Positions 29,363 to 38,800 of a stretch of DNA of 48,023 nt are shown piece after piece. A program made the translations under genes and the position numbers. Within the stretch, counting starts at the first letter, position 1. The number at the start of each line of letters is the position of its first letter. Source of the stretch: a virus; the IMG/VR virus record IMGVR_UViG_3300032288_003414, positions 1 to 48,023 of that record. One strand, 5' to 3'. The notes beneath the pieces are model-generated. The model ran no database searches and was not told where the DNA came from. It saw nothing but the letters and a program-made list of their open reading frames with translations.

Positions 29363-29994
29363 AGAAATTTCCTACGATTTATAGGACTAAATTCAAAAAG
29401 GGAATTGACATGTTTTTAGATCCTGTTTCTCATTCCCCAAGAAACATGGGATTCTATATTGAGAAGGGAAACTTTATAGCTTCATATAAAAGTGAAGAAG
29501 GAAAACGCATCGCTTTTAATATGGAACAAGGCACTATAGTTGTGTCCAGTCATATGAAGAAAAAACATGAAAATGAATTCTCATCGTATGGAAATGATCA
29601 CTACGTTAATGCAGTGACTAAGGGATGGAGCATAGAGTCTAATGAGGATAATTCAGTTATTATTTGTTTCTTTTATCCAAATGACGATGTTGAAACAGAA
29701 CTAAGCGATGAGATCTTTGTTCCATCATATACCAAAGACACTTTAAATAAGCTACCAAAACCTTTTGCTAAACTTCCACACGACGAATGTTTGACATTAG
29801 CAGATGTAGTTCAAACTGTAGACGAGGTAGAAATATCCTTTCCAAGGGATTATTATTTGTATATCGTCAAGGGACCTGCAGTCATCAATGGAGTAGAGAA
29901 GACAAAAAAGTCTTGGATTGTATCATCTAAGGATCAAAATATAAAAATCAAGAGTCCTTCCGATAAGGAAGTAATCGTATTTTTATCTAAATAA
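29359..29994 (+). CDS. Hypothetical protein, 211 residues
   Basis: No family was recognised. The start overlaps the previous stop as ATGA. The sequence looks largely beta, with repeated patterns of short strands (GFYIEKGNFIASYKSEEGKR, then GTIVVSSHMKKK, and near the end DYYLYIVKGPAVINGVEKT and KEVIVFLSK). The C-terminal 60 residues have the look of a small cupin-like or jelly-roll fold, but the metal-binding histidines expected of a cupin enzyme are not evident. The stop lies directly against the stop of the convergent desaturase gene, with no gap. It is the last gene of the plus-strand run before the accessory island. Confidence 0.7.
   Translation: MKKFPTIYRTKFKKGIDMFLDPVSHSPRNMGFYIEKGNFIASYKSEEGKRIAFNMEQGTIVVSSHMKKKHENEFSSYGNDHYVNAVTKGWSIESNEDNSVIICFFYPNDDVETELSDEIFVPSYTKDTLNKLPKPFAKLPHDECLTLADVVQTVDEVEISFPRDYYLYIVKGPAVINGVEKTKKSWIVSSKDQNIKIKSPSDKEVIVFLSK
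29957..29985 (+). terminator. Weak hairpin with T-rich tail at a convergent gene end
   Basis: CTTCC-GATAA-GGAAG forms a five-pair stem at 29957-29971, followed by a TATTTTTAT run at 29979-29985. It lies inside the last codons of the 211-residue protein, where two genes converge. The stem is short, so termination is only possible. Confidence 0.25.
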
Positions 29995-30753
29995 TTACTT
30001 CTTGATATATTCAATCACTAGTGCCGGAATATCAAATTCCCACCACTTCTCACCCTGTCTCCATTGATTAGGTTTGGCATGATGCGTATTATGCCAACCT
30101 TCGCCTAAAGTAATTAGGCTTGCAATCCAACTGTTTCTACTTTCATCGTTTACCTGATAAGGCTTATATCCGTGGCGATGTGCTATAACTATGATGGCGC
30201 TTGCAGCATGAAGCGTCAGACACGCAGGAATAGCATAGATAAATACTACATATAATGGATTCAGCAAATATAATATAGCAACATACAATGCTAAGAATGG
30301 TATATAATAGTTATGCATGAACTTTTGAAATTTGTCACGTCTAATATCTGCTATAACTCTAGGAGAGATCAGCGGATAATTCCAAAAGCCAAACCATGCT
30401 TTCCAATTGCCCAATATGATTGGACTATGTACATCCTTATCTTTTTCTGCGTATCTGTGATGCTGTCTATGAATGGCTACCCAAGCTAAAGGGGATCCTA
30501 GAGTGCATACAGCTCCGAAGATAGAGAATAGCCATTCCCAGAACTTATTGGTTCGATATGATCGATGCGCTAAAAGTCTATGAAAAGCTACATTGATACC
30601 CAAAGTACCTATGACCCAAAACGTCAAAAGGCTTATAACCAACCAATCAAATTCTTGGGTTATGAAGCAATAATATATACCAAATGCAGCAAGAAAATGG
30701 TTTACGATTTGAATACTTCTCACACCAAAATTGTGAACAAGCTTAATGGCCAT
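29995..30753 (-). CDS. Membrane fatty acid desaturase (delta-9 acyl desaturase type)
   Basis: A 252-residue membrane di-iron desaturase of the acyl-CoA/acyl-lipid delta-9 type, which introduces a double bond into saturated acyl chains. All three histidine boxes are present: HRLLAH at 58-63, HRQHH at 95-99 and HNTHH at 221-225. The expected extra histidine is near 193 in AHRHGY. About four hydrophobic segments lie near residues 14-33, 37-55, 75-92 and 150-190. I chose the start at 30753 (MAIKLVHNFG) because AAGGA lies seven bases upstream; a longer reading from 30774 lacks a ribosome site. It lies alone on the minus strand, with a perfect TATAAATA upstream. It could change host membrane fluidity during infection. 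The electron donor would have to come from the host. Confidence 0.88.
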   Translation of the reverse strand: MAIKLVHNFGVRSIQIVNHFLAAFGIYYCFITQEFDWLVISLLTFWVIGTLGINVAFHRLLAHRSYRTNKFWEWLFSIFGAVCTLGSPLAWVAIHRQHHRYAEKDKDVHSPIILGNWKAWFGFWNYPLISPRVIADIRRDKFQKFMHNYYIPFLALYVAILYLLNPLYVVFIYAIPACLTLHAASAIIVIAHRHGYKPYQVNDESRNSWIASLITLGEGWHNTHHAKPNQWRQGEKWWEFDIPALVIEYIKK

Positions 30754-30783
30754 TAGGGATTCCTTGTAAAACATAATATTTAT

Positions 30784-30791
30784 TATTTATA
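30784..30791 (-). promoter_or_regulatory. Late promoter motif TATAAATA for the desaturase
   Basis: A perfect T4 late promoter core, read on the minus strand, lies 30 bases upstream of the preferred desaturase start and in the divergent gap of 30775-30844. The position is intergenic, so it is more convincing than matches inside genes. Confidence 0.6.
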
Positions 30792-30844
30792 TGGCATAAC
30801 TTGATTATACCGATTACCATGAAAAAAGTACATATGAGGTCGCT

Positions 30845-31828
30845 ATGGAATTTAGAAATTTTTACTACGGACTAGAACATAAGTCGAAGATTGTTGATGA
30901 CGTAAAGAAGCTGATTGATGATGATGGCTGGAGGAACTATTATGCTTTTAAAGCAAAACCGATCCCCACCGAAATAGTCGACAAGGATCCATTCTTCAGA
31001 TGGCTGAGACAGCGATATAAGTTTAGATGTGCGATTCTGAACATTGCCCCAAACACAATCTACGATTGGCATACTGATGATCGTAGAGGTGTGTGTATAA
31101 ACATGAAACTATCCAGAGACGATCGTAGTACCAGCGCGTTTGAATTGGAAAGATCTAGTTTATCAGTTAAATTTCATGAACTTGAGTATGAGCCTGACAC
31201 ATATTACGTTTTTAATCCACAGATGACACATTTTGTAATAAATCATCATACCGAACGGTATATTTTCAGTGTAGAGTTTGAAAGAGATGACATTAGCCTT
31301 TCATACGAAGATCTTCTAGAAGACATAAAATTTAACTGGGAACATAAATACGATGAGAATACACTATTCAATAAAATAAATATTGAAAATTATAGTGATC
31401 TTAGGAAGAAGATAAGTTCGTATCTACTTCCTAAAATTAAAGATAAAGTAGGTAAAACACAATTTGAATTACATAAGTATGACCTTGAAAAATGTCAAGA
31501 ACTAATAGATGCGCTAAGTCCAACTAGATTGTTCAATCATTGTGTGACAAATACGGTATACGTGATAGGATCAAATGAATATAATTTGTATTCTGATGTA
31601 CTAGAGGAAACCTATAATAAGTCTATATTATTTCCAGTAAATCAGGACTGCATGATTAAGTTTTTTGATAATAATAATAATTTAATTAAAACTGGTGTGT
31701 TAAATGGTCCGGCTATTATAAATGAAAGAATACCGCATATTTGCTCATTTGAGGGGTTCAAACCGTTAGTTTTACTTAAAATTAAACTAAATAAGGTCTT
31801 AAATCTTAAATTCAAATCTAATAAATAG
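30845..31828 (+). CDS. 2OG-Fe(II) oxygenase-like (aspartyl/asparaginyl hydroxylase-like) protein
   Basis: A 327-residue protein. Residues about 60-150 show the pattern of a double-stranded beta-helix oxygenase: the iron ligands H76 and D78 in YDWHTDD, the distal histidine H129 in MTHF, and R138 nine residues later, well placed to bind 2-oxoglutarate. The layout is most like aspartyl/asparaginyl beta-hydroxylase-type enzymes. Residues 150-327 form a second, unrecognised region with alternating helical and beta segments. The ribosome site GAGG precedes the ATG. It diverges from the desaturase gene and is followed by two small structural-type genes. Its substrate is not shown; nearby collagen-like fibres are one possible protein target. 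A non-catalytic role cannot be excluded. Confidence 0.7.
   Translation: MEFRNFYYGLEHKSKIVDDVKKLIDDDGWRNYYAFKAKPIPTEIVDKDPFFRWLRQRYKFRCAILNIAPNTIYDWHTDDRRGVCINMKLSRDDRSTSAFELERSSLSVKFHELEYEPDTYYVFNPQMTHFVINHHTERYIFSVEFERDDISLSYEDLLEDIKFNWEHKYDENTLFNKINIENYSDLRKKISSYLLPKIKDKVGKTQFELHKYDLEKCQELIDALSPTRLFNHCVTNTVYVIGSNEYNLYSDVLEETYNKSILFPVNQDCMIKFFDNNNNLIKTGVLNGPAIINERIPHICSFEGFKPLVLLKIKLNKVLNLKFKSNK
31820..31827 (+). promoter_or_regulatory. Possible late promoter motif AATAAATA
   Basis: A seven-of-eight match to TATAAATA at the end of the oxygenase gene, 23 bases before the ATG at 31851. The position suits a late promoter for the next two genes. Confidence 0.4.
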
Positions 31829-31850
31829 CATAAAACAATAGAAAGTAACC

Positions 31851-32177
31851 ATGGCCACAAAAGCTAATCTTGTCATAGACCAAGGTTCTAACTTTACAAC
31901 CACAGTCACAATTACAGATGATGATGGAAATGCTATGGATCTGAGTGGTTACAGTGGTGCTGCTCAGATTCGTAAGCACTATTCGTCTTCAAATTCAGTT
32001 GCTTTTAATATCGCAATTGCTAATTCTACTGGAGAAGTAACTTTGTCTTTGTTGGCAAACGCTACGGCAAATATGATACCTGGTAGATACGTATACGACT
32101 GTGAATTAACTTTAGCCGGAGTAGTTTCTAGAATACTAGAAGGTATAGTAACAATTACTCCGGAAGTAACCAGATGA
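31851..32177 (+). CDS. Small beta-sandwich virion-type protein
   Basis: A 108-residue protein of a kind seen often near phage tail fibre genes, with an N-terminal IDQGSNFTTTVTITDDDGN, then DLSGYSGAAQIRKHY, then a GRYVYDCELT strand and a closing EGIVTITPEVTR. This resembles the N-terminal domain of BppU-type receptor-binding-complex proteins and similar baseplate-upper proteins. The whole sequence alternates as a compact beta-sandwich. It overlaps the next gene as ATGA. A role in attaching fibres or decorating the virion is likely, but the exact partner is not visible. Confidence 0.65.
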   Translation: MATKANLVIDQGSNFTTTVTITDDDGNAMDLSGYSGAAQIRKHYSSSNSVAFNIAIANSTGEVTLSLLANATANMIPGRYVYDCELTLAGVVSRILEGIVTITPEVTR

Positions 32178-32431
32178 AAGTAGTATTAAATCCTCAGCAT
32201 AGACAAAATGTAAAGGTAAAAAATTTAGGTGGTACTCTTACCACCTCAGCACCTATTACATTAAAAAATCAAGTTATTGAAATAACTAGTATTGAAAATA
32301 TAAACGATGTTGAGGCGGTAAATGTTGTAAATAATGCTACATTAATATATAACTCCACAACAAACAAATACGAAATCAAACCAATGACGTATGAGTTTAT
32401 TGCTGGAGATATAGATTGCGGAACCTACTAA
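32174..32431 (+). CDS. Small hypothetical protein, 85 residues
   Basis: No family was recognised. Its start overlaps the previous stop (ATGA), so the two are probably co-translated. The N-terminal half has VVLNPQHRQNVKVKNLGGT and beta-type alternation; the C-terminal half, with NATLIYNSTTNKYEIKPM and a closing strand, resembles the ends of small phage fibre-linked proteins. It converges on the methyltransferase gene, and the two stop codons overlap within a hairpin. Confidence 0.6.
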   Translation: MKVVLNPQHRQNVKVKNLGGTLTTSAPITLKNQVIEITSIENINDVEAVNVVNNATLIYNSTTNKYEIKPMTYEFIAGDIDCGTY

Positions 32432-32447
32432 CTCAATAAAGTTAGTA
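32426..32447. terminator. Hairpin spanning two convergent stop codons
   Basis: TACTAACT and AGTTAGTA can form an eight-base-pair stem around a CAATAA loop. The stop codons of the plus-strand 85-residue gene (32429-32431) and of the minus-strand methyltransferase gene (32428-32430) both lie in the left arm. The placement suggests a two-way terminator, but no strong T run follows on either side, so the function is uncertain. Confidence 0.45.
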
Positions 32448-33138
32448 AATCTGGTCTAGATCTATGAATGGCAAAGTAGTCTGGACCTTGAAAGTCTTCT
32501 CTCCATAGCGCATAATCGTGGAAATCGATTCTTCCATTTGCGTATTTACCTAATACAAATCCATGAGATCCTAGAAGTTCATATGCGTCCATGAGAAGCC
32601 ATTTTGTCAGAATGCAAGCATAACCATATTCAAATTGAATAATATCGATTTTGTTTTGCTTCAGTGTCTCAGAGAAACCTTCGAATACCATTTTCTCAGC
32701 ACCCTCGACATCTACTTTTAGATAGTCAATTTTGTCAATCATTCTGCTTTTTACATAGTCATCTCCCTTCATCACAAGGCCTGAACGATATTCAGAATCA
32801 TCGACCCTCAACATTCTGAGACATGTGCTAACCGCACTATATGAAGGTTTATACTTCATATCTAAAGTTCCGGCCTCTGATGAAAGACCAAAAGGATTTG
32901 CATACATTTTTTCGTCTAAAACTATATTTTTCTTCATATATTGAAAGGTGTCTGGAACGACTTCAAACATATGAATGTCAGCATCAGGGTGATGGCTTCT
33001 TGCTAAACGAGTCCACTCCCCAATGTTGCAACCAACATCAAAGATCGTAGATATTCCGTTTAACTTTGATAATATCCAATCCTCGCCGTGTAAAACAAAT
33101 TCCTTAAATGCCGTTTCTTGATTATAAATTGGTTCCAT
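32428..33138 (-). CDS. FkbM-family methyltransferase
   Basis: A 236-residue SAM-dependent methyltransferase of the FkbM family, whose members often methylate sugars. The SAM-binding motif I is FDVGCNIGEW (residues 33-42), followed by an acidic strand end in MFEVVPD. The family hallmark YLKVDVEGAEKMVFEGF is at 139-155. A further FEYG segment and a C-terminal YFAIH strand complete the fold. Its ATG overlaps the stop of the glycosyltransferase gene as TAATG, so they form a two-gene operon and may act on the same glycan, for example by capping or O-methylating a sugar. This linkage is inferred from context. Confidence 0.88.
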   Translation of the reverse strand: MEPIYNQETAFKEFVLHGEDWILSKLNGISTIFDVGCNIGEWTRLARSHHPDADIHMFEVVPDTFQYMKKNIVLDEKMYANPFGLSSEAGTLDMKYKPSYSAVSTCLRMLRVDDSEYRSGLVMKGDDYVKSRMIDKIDYLKVDVEGAEKMVFEGFSETLKQNKIDIIQFEYGYACILTKWLLMDAYELLGSHGFVLGKYANGRIDFHDYALWREDFQGPDYFAIHRSRPDLLTLLS

Positions 33139-35744
33139 TATTGCACCTTATATGTAGTCGTTCCAATATGTTCGCATAAGATTGATGTGTCGGCATAAAT
33201 CTTAAATCCACGTTCTCTTGCTTTTCTACAAAAATAAATGTCCTCAGAGATAGTATTTTTATGATCTATTGCAGATGTATAGACGAATTGAGGATAGCCG
33301 ATCGTGCGTATGACTTCTGATTTGACTAGAACGCAGCCAAACCCACATCCAGAAACTTCCACTAAACCACGATCCTTTATACTCATGTATGGAATGTTTA
33401 CGTTTCCACCTCTATCATTATCTTTATAGATTTCTAAGATATTAAATTGATTTCGTTGAATGTATAGACCACTAACCATATCCTTATCATGGCTTAATAG
33501 TTTAGTGAGCGTGTCCGGTGCAAACGTTATATCACTATCAACTGAAAATAGGTAGTCATATCTTTCAGCCCAATGTGCTATTAAATTTCTTACCTGGTCT
33601 ATGTTATAGCCATAGAAATATTGAAAAGTAGTTTTGTAACCATCTGGTACCTGCAAGTCATAAACTGACTTAAATGTTTCGGGTTCTATGTATTTAGCCG
33701 TAGGAATTGCAATTAATATATTCTTCATCTTTTTCCTCAAAATATAGTTAGCATTTTTTGTTTGTTCTTCAGAGTTCACTTTGTAATCATTCAATGGATT
33801 TTTATCATTATAAAGATAAAAAACATCTTGTACGCACATTACTTTATTTGGATCTGCCTTTTCTATAAGCGCATAAAATAAAGCCACGTCTCCTCCAGCC
33901 TTAAACCAATTACCGTCTTCTCCTTTTAATAGTTTCTCATCAACCAGATTTATAAGATTTGATTTAAATGTCCTAGTATGAGTATAAGGTATATTCCAAT
34001 TAAACTTGTGATCCCTATACTTTCTATCTTTCTTTATATGTTCTGGATATGGCTGTGCAATTAATGGAATATTATCTACCATGGACCAGCAGGAACCATA
34101 TGTAAACTCGGCATCATTATGATACAGATTATTATAATAATTAAAGATATTATTATCGTTTACGAAGGAATCATCGGCGTCTAGCAAAATGACAATTTCA
34201 TGCGTATCTGCAAACTTCTTTATTGTTTCATATTGATTGCGTATAGCGCCTTTATTTTCATTATTTTTAATTATTACAAATTTAGAACGTAAGTTATCTG
34301 AAAGAACTTCTATGACTGTTTTTGCAACCGAGTATGAATTGTCTGTTGAGCCATCGTCTACAAGAACATGAGTATAGTTATCGTAATCTTGCGTGCATAC
34401 CGATTCAATGCACTTAGAGATATATGATTCTGCATTAAAAAATGGACTCACGATTAATATAGATTTTTCAGATCTTTTATATGTATTCCATTCCTCTGCA
34501 TTTGAAAACCTTCTACCGTAAACTTTATGAACTCTGTCGTTTATATAAGATACTTTTCTATAGTCGTCTATTGGAATATATTTTCCTAGCTTTTTAAATA
34601 GGTGCTGTTTCCATTGAAGCGCGACTGTATTCCAACCACAAATATCATTTATGATATTGCAGTAATACATTTTTTGTTGATGCAGATAGGGATCGTTATA
34701 GGCTCTAACCGCCATGTCTACAAATAAATTAAATTGTTTTTCTTTGTTTATCCAATCATATAAGCTATTAGGTACTATTGCATAGTCTAGTAGATAACAT
34801 GCCTGTTCTACCGCAGTCTCCTCAAGCGCTCCAAATCTGGTAGTGATCAGAGGGGTGTTGTAGTAAAGAGATTCTAGTGTAGAGATTCCCGACGTTTCTG
34901 GGAAAGCACCAGGATAAATCATGAAAGAGGCTTTAGCTAAGATGTTGGCAATTTCTGACTGCTTTATAACGCCAGTAAACTCTATGTTTTTATTTGTATG
35001 ACTATCTCTAAGTTCTTCAAACTTCTTTTGTTGCTCATCTGGTTTAGATAGGTTGTAGTAACCACCTATTATTTTAAGTTTTGCTTGAGGAATTTTCTCT
35101 ACAAGCCTAGGCCAAATAGATTCTACTAAAGGAATCATTCCCTTAGTCACCGATGCATTAAAAACAAATAGATTTTTATCTTTCTGAGAAATATCCACTT
35201 CATCTAGATACTTATTGATTCCGTTTCTAGTCATGAATATTTTGTTTTTAATTACTTCAAAGTTTCTTCTTTTACCGTGTGAGCATGTTGTTACATAGGA
35301 AGTATGAAAATCAGATAGCGTGAACACTTCATCGAAGTGACCCTCTATCAAAATCTCTTCTAATAGTTGATCGCCTGAGCAAAAAGTATCATGCATCCAT
35401 ACTGCTTTAAATTTAGCTTTTCTGACTATAGGAAGAAAAAGACTAGGATTAGGATTAAATGATGTCCAATATTTCTCAGGAACAAAGGGTATGATAGATC
35501 GAGAAGATATGACTACATCAAATTCAAATTGGCTATAGTCTACTTGATATAGATCATAGTATTTTACAAAATCATACGTACCTGGTTTAGTACAGTTGTT
35601 AAAAACAGTTACTTCAAAACCAAGTATGGCTAATTCCTTAGCCATAAATACAACAGCTGATTCTGATCCGCCTAAACCTTGATTATAAACGGTCAAACCA
35701 TCGTATGGGGATCCCATTATGTCAATAAATGCTATACGTATCAT
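33138..35744 (-). CDS. Three-domain glycosyltransferase (GT4-like, GT2-like, GT-A-like)
   Basis: An 868-residue protein that appears to hold three glycosyltransferase domains. Residues 1-390 are GT-B/GT4-like: LGGSESA near 24-30, a strand with KIIGGYY near 224-230, and the E-x7-E pattern at 283-291 in PETSGISTLE. Residues about 427-660 are a GT2 domain: SILIVSPFFNAESYI, LVDDGSTDNS at 461-470, and LLDADD with the D-x-D at 522-524. Residues about 674-868 are a further GT-A type domain: LIAIPTAKYIEPETF, SVDSDI with D-x-D at 736-738, and VSGCGFGCVLVKSEV. It has no membrane segment. It is translationally coupled to the FkbM gene. Possible targets are virion proteins such as the fibres, or a host surface glycan. 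Confidence 0.88.
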   Translation of the reverse strand: MIRIAFIDIMGSPYDGLTVYNQGLGGSESAVVFMAKELAILGFEVTVFNNCTKPGTYDFVKYYDLYQVDYSQFEFDVVISSRSIIPFVPEKYWTSFNPNPSLFLPIVRKAKFKAVWMHDTFCSGDQLLEEILIEGHFDEVFTLSDFHTSYVTTCSHGKRRNFEVIKNKIFMTRNGINKYLDEVDISQKDKNLFVFNASVTKGMIPLVESIWPRLVEKIPQAKLKIIGGYYNLSKPDEQQKKFEELRDSHTNKNIEFTGVIKQSEIANILAKASFMIYPGAFPETSGISTLESLYYNTPLITTRFGALEETAVEQACYLLDYAIVPNSLYDWINKEKQFNLFVDMAVRAYNDPYLHQQKMYYCNIINDICGWNTVALQWKQHLFKKLGKYIPIDDYRKVSYINDRVHKVYGRRFSNAEEWNTYKRSEKSILIVSPFFNAESYISKCIESVCTQDYDNYTHVLVDDGSTDNSYSVAKTVIEVLSDNLRSKFVIIKNNENKGAIRNQYETIKKFADTHEIVILLDADDSFVNDNNIFNYYNNLYHNDAEFTYGSCWSMVDNIPLIAQPYPEHIKKDRKYRDHKFNWNIPYTHTRTFKSNLINLVDEKLLKGEDGNWFKAGGDVALFYALIEKADPNKVMCVQDVFYLYNDKNPLNDYKVNSEEQTKNANYILRKKMKNILIAIPTAKYIEPETFKSVYDLQVPDGYKTTFQYFYGYNIDQVRNLIAHWAERYDYLFSVDSDITFAPDTLTKLLSHDKDMVSGLYIQRNQFNILEIYKDNDRGGNVNIPYMSIKDRGLVEVSGCGFGCVLVKSEVIRTIGYPQFVYTSAIDHKNTISEDIYFCRKARERGFKIYADTSILCEHIGTTTYKVQ

Positions 35745-35762
35745 GCTTAGGTCTCATTAAAT

Positions 35763-35770
35763 AATAAATA
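35763..35770 (+). promoter_or_regulatory. Possible late promoter motif AATAAATA
   Basis: A seven-of-eight match to TATAAATA in the divergent gap, 48 bases upstream of the collagen-like fibre gene. Confidence 0.4.
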
Positions 35771-35777
35771 ACTTAAG

Positions 35778-35785
35778 TATTTATC
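35778..35785 (-). promoter_or_regulatory. Possible late promoter motif GATAAATA for the glycosyltransferase operon
   Basis: A seven-of-eight match to TATAAATA on the minus strand, 33 bases upstream of the glycosyltransferase ATG, in the same divergent gap as the plus-strand motif. Confidence 0.45.
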
Positions 35786-35788
35786 CGA

Positions 35789-35802
35789 TCGGTATATACC
35801 GA
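35789..35802. promoter_or_regulatory. 14-base perfect palindrome, possible operator
   Basis: TCGGTATATACCGA reads the same on both strands. It lies in the gap between the divergent glycosyltransferase and collagen-like fibre genes. It could bind a dimeric regulator, or be chance. Confidence 0.3.
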
Positions 35803-35818
35803 CAAGAGATGGAGCCAT

Positions 35819-38800
35819 ATGGCATCGAATACTAAAATTCAAATAAAAAGAACGTCTATAACGGGCAGAACCGCTAACTCATCAGTTATCGATGTTGGTG
35901 AATTAGCGTTAAATCTAACCGACGGAAAATTATTCTCAACTAATGGAAGCATCGTATTTGAAATCGGTGCTAACGTAGTCAATCAAAATATTACTGGAAA
36001 TGTTTCTATTTCTGGTGGAATCATTGCAAATGGTTCTATAGGTTCTGCAGGAAGAATTCTAACTTCAAACGGTTCAGGTATTTATTGGTCTTCATCTTTA
36101 CCTGGTTATACCGGATCAATAGGTTACACTGGTTCTCAAGGTATCATTGGATATACTGGTTCAGCAGGAACCGGTGGTGGCTCTAATGTAACTATTTCTA
36201 CGACTACTCCAGCCAATTCTCAACCAGGAGATTTATGGTGGAATTCTGATGAAGCACAATTAAAAATTTACTACGATGATGGTTCATCAGAGCAATGGGT
36301 AGACGCTTCTCCAACTACGATGGGTTTAACTGGGTTTACCGGCTCTAAAGGAAACACTGGTTATACTGGTTCCTTTGGTTATACTGGTTCAAAGGGAGAC
36401 ATAGGTTATAATGGTTCTTTTGGATTTACAGGATCTAAAGGAGATACAGGTTATACCGGTTCGATCGGCTACTCTGGTTCTAAAGGAGACACCGGTTATA
36501 ATGGATCTACTGGTTATGACGGTTCAGTTGGGGTTTCAGGTTCAATAGGATATACAGGCTCTATCGGTTACACTGGGTCTAAAGGCGATACAGGTTACAA
36601 CGGATCTGTTGGATTTGCTGGATCACAAGGTCTTATTGGTTACACTGGTTCTAAAGGGCAAACCGGAGATATTGGTTCAACTGGTTATGGCGGTTCTAAG
36701 GGCGACACTGGATTTGATGGATCAGTCGGGTTTACTGGATCTAAAGGTGATCAAGGCATTACAGGGTTTGCCGGGTCAAAGGGAGATCAGGGAAACATAG
36801 GGTATACTGGTTCTAAGGGAGACATTGGATATAGCGGTTCTAAAGGCGACACTGGTTATGATGGATCAGTTGGGTTTACTGGTTCTAAAGGTGACCAAGG
36901 TATTACCGGTTTCAATGGCTCTAAAGGCGATACCGGTTACGACGGATCCATAGGATATACTGGTTCTAAAGGGGATCAAGGTATTACCGGTTTCAATGGT
37001 TCTAAAGGCGACATTGGTTATGATGGATCAGTGGGTTATAGCGGCTCTAAGGGCGACACCGGCTATAATGGTTCGACTGGCTATACAGGGTCGATTGGCT
37101 ACACAGGATCAAAGGGAGATATAGGATCTATTGGTTTCACTGGATCCCAAGGTATTATTGGTTATAGTGGATCTAAAGGTGACACTGGATATAACGGATC
37201 TACTGGATTTACCGGATCTCAAGGTGATATAGGGTATACCGGATCAAAGGGTGATATAGGTTATAGTGGTAGTGTTGGATACAATGGATCTACCGGGTAC
37301 ACGGGCTCTCTAGGATATACTGGTTCTAAAGGAGACATAGGCTATTCTGGTTCAATTGGATCCACTGGATATGTCGGTTCAAAGGGAGATAAAGGTGAAT
37401 TTGGTGGAGCTGCATTTTCATACAAATACAATGCAGTTACGACAACTACTGATCCAGGAAGCGGTTACTTAAATTTTAATAATCTTTACTTAGCAAGTGC
37501 AACATTATTAGTTATCCATAATACAGATCTTTCCGGAACGGTTTTAACTGATTATCTAGATGTAATCGACGATTCGACGTCTTCGATTAAAGGTCATTTT
37601 AAAGTCACAGATTTTAACGATGATTCAAACTACGTTATGTTTGCGATTATCGGTGGTTCAACTGAATACGCAGATCATTTTACAGTTCCTATTTCATATT
37701 TGTCTGGTGATACTGCCATTACCGATGAACTACAAATAGGAGTAACCTTTGCTAGAACCGGCGATAAAGGCGATATAGGATATACTGGATCAACTGGTTA
37801 TAACGGATCAACTGGATATAATGGTTCTGTAGGGTTTACTGGTTCAATAGGCTATACCGGTTCAATTGGTTATACAGGATCACAGGGTGCCACCGGATTT
37901 AATGGTTCAATCGGATCCAGAGGATTTAGTGGTTCGCAAGGAGATATCGGTTATACCGGCTCAATCGGTTACACAGGCTCAATCGGATATACGGGGTCCA
38001 AAGGCGATACTGGATTTAATGGTTCTATAGGAGGACTAGGCTACACCGGTTCAATTGGTTATACTGGATCTAAAGGCGATACTGGATTTAATGGTTCAGT
38101 TGGATATACTGGTTCACAGGGACCAATAGGCTATACTGGTTCAAAGGGTGAAATAGGATTTACTGGATATACTGGATACACCGGTTCATTTGGCTATACT
38201 GGTTCACAAGGAGCAGTTGGATTTACTGGTTCGCAAGGAGCCACTGGTTTTAATGGGTCGGTAGGGTTTACTGGTTCAAAAGGAGATACTGGATTTAATG
38301 GTTCAGTAGGGTTTAATGGTTCAGTCGGATTTACTGGATCTATAGGTTATACTGGTTCCGCTGATTCTGGAGGTATATTTACATTAACTGGTGAAAGAAA
38401 TGCTACACTTGTGGGTGGAACACCAGTATTTCTTTCATTTGGTAACGGCGGCAATAATGCTAATAGTGGTGTTGTTGTTCCAGAACCTTGCGTATTAGAT
38501 GCATTAAGTTTGAAATCCGCAACTAATTTCACTGCAACTACTACTCTTGAAGTTTATATAAATGAAGTAGCTAGTGGAAAAACACTAGTTATTGCAAGTG
38601 GAGCTAATACAGGATACACTACAGACATTGGTTATACTATCAATGCTGGTGATAGAATTTCTCTAAGAGTATCTGGAACAGGCGGCGCGCCTTTAATTGG
38701 TTCAGCTTGGTTTTTAACACAAGGAGCCAAAGGCTATACTGGTTCACAAGGAGCAGTCGGGTTTACTGGTTCTCAAGGCGCTACTGGATTTAATGGGTCG

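Noticed and set aside
30754-30774. Longer N-terminus for the desaturase (seven extra residues)
   Set aside because: No ribosome binding site precedes the upstream ATG, while AAGGA is well placed for the ATG at 30753.
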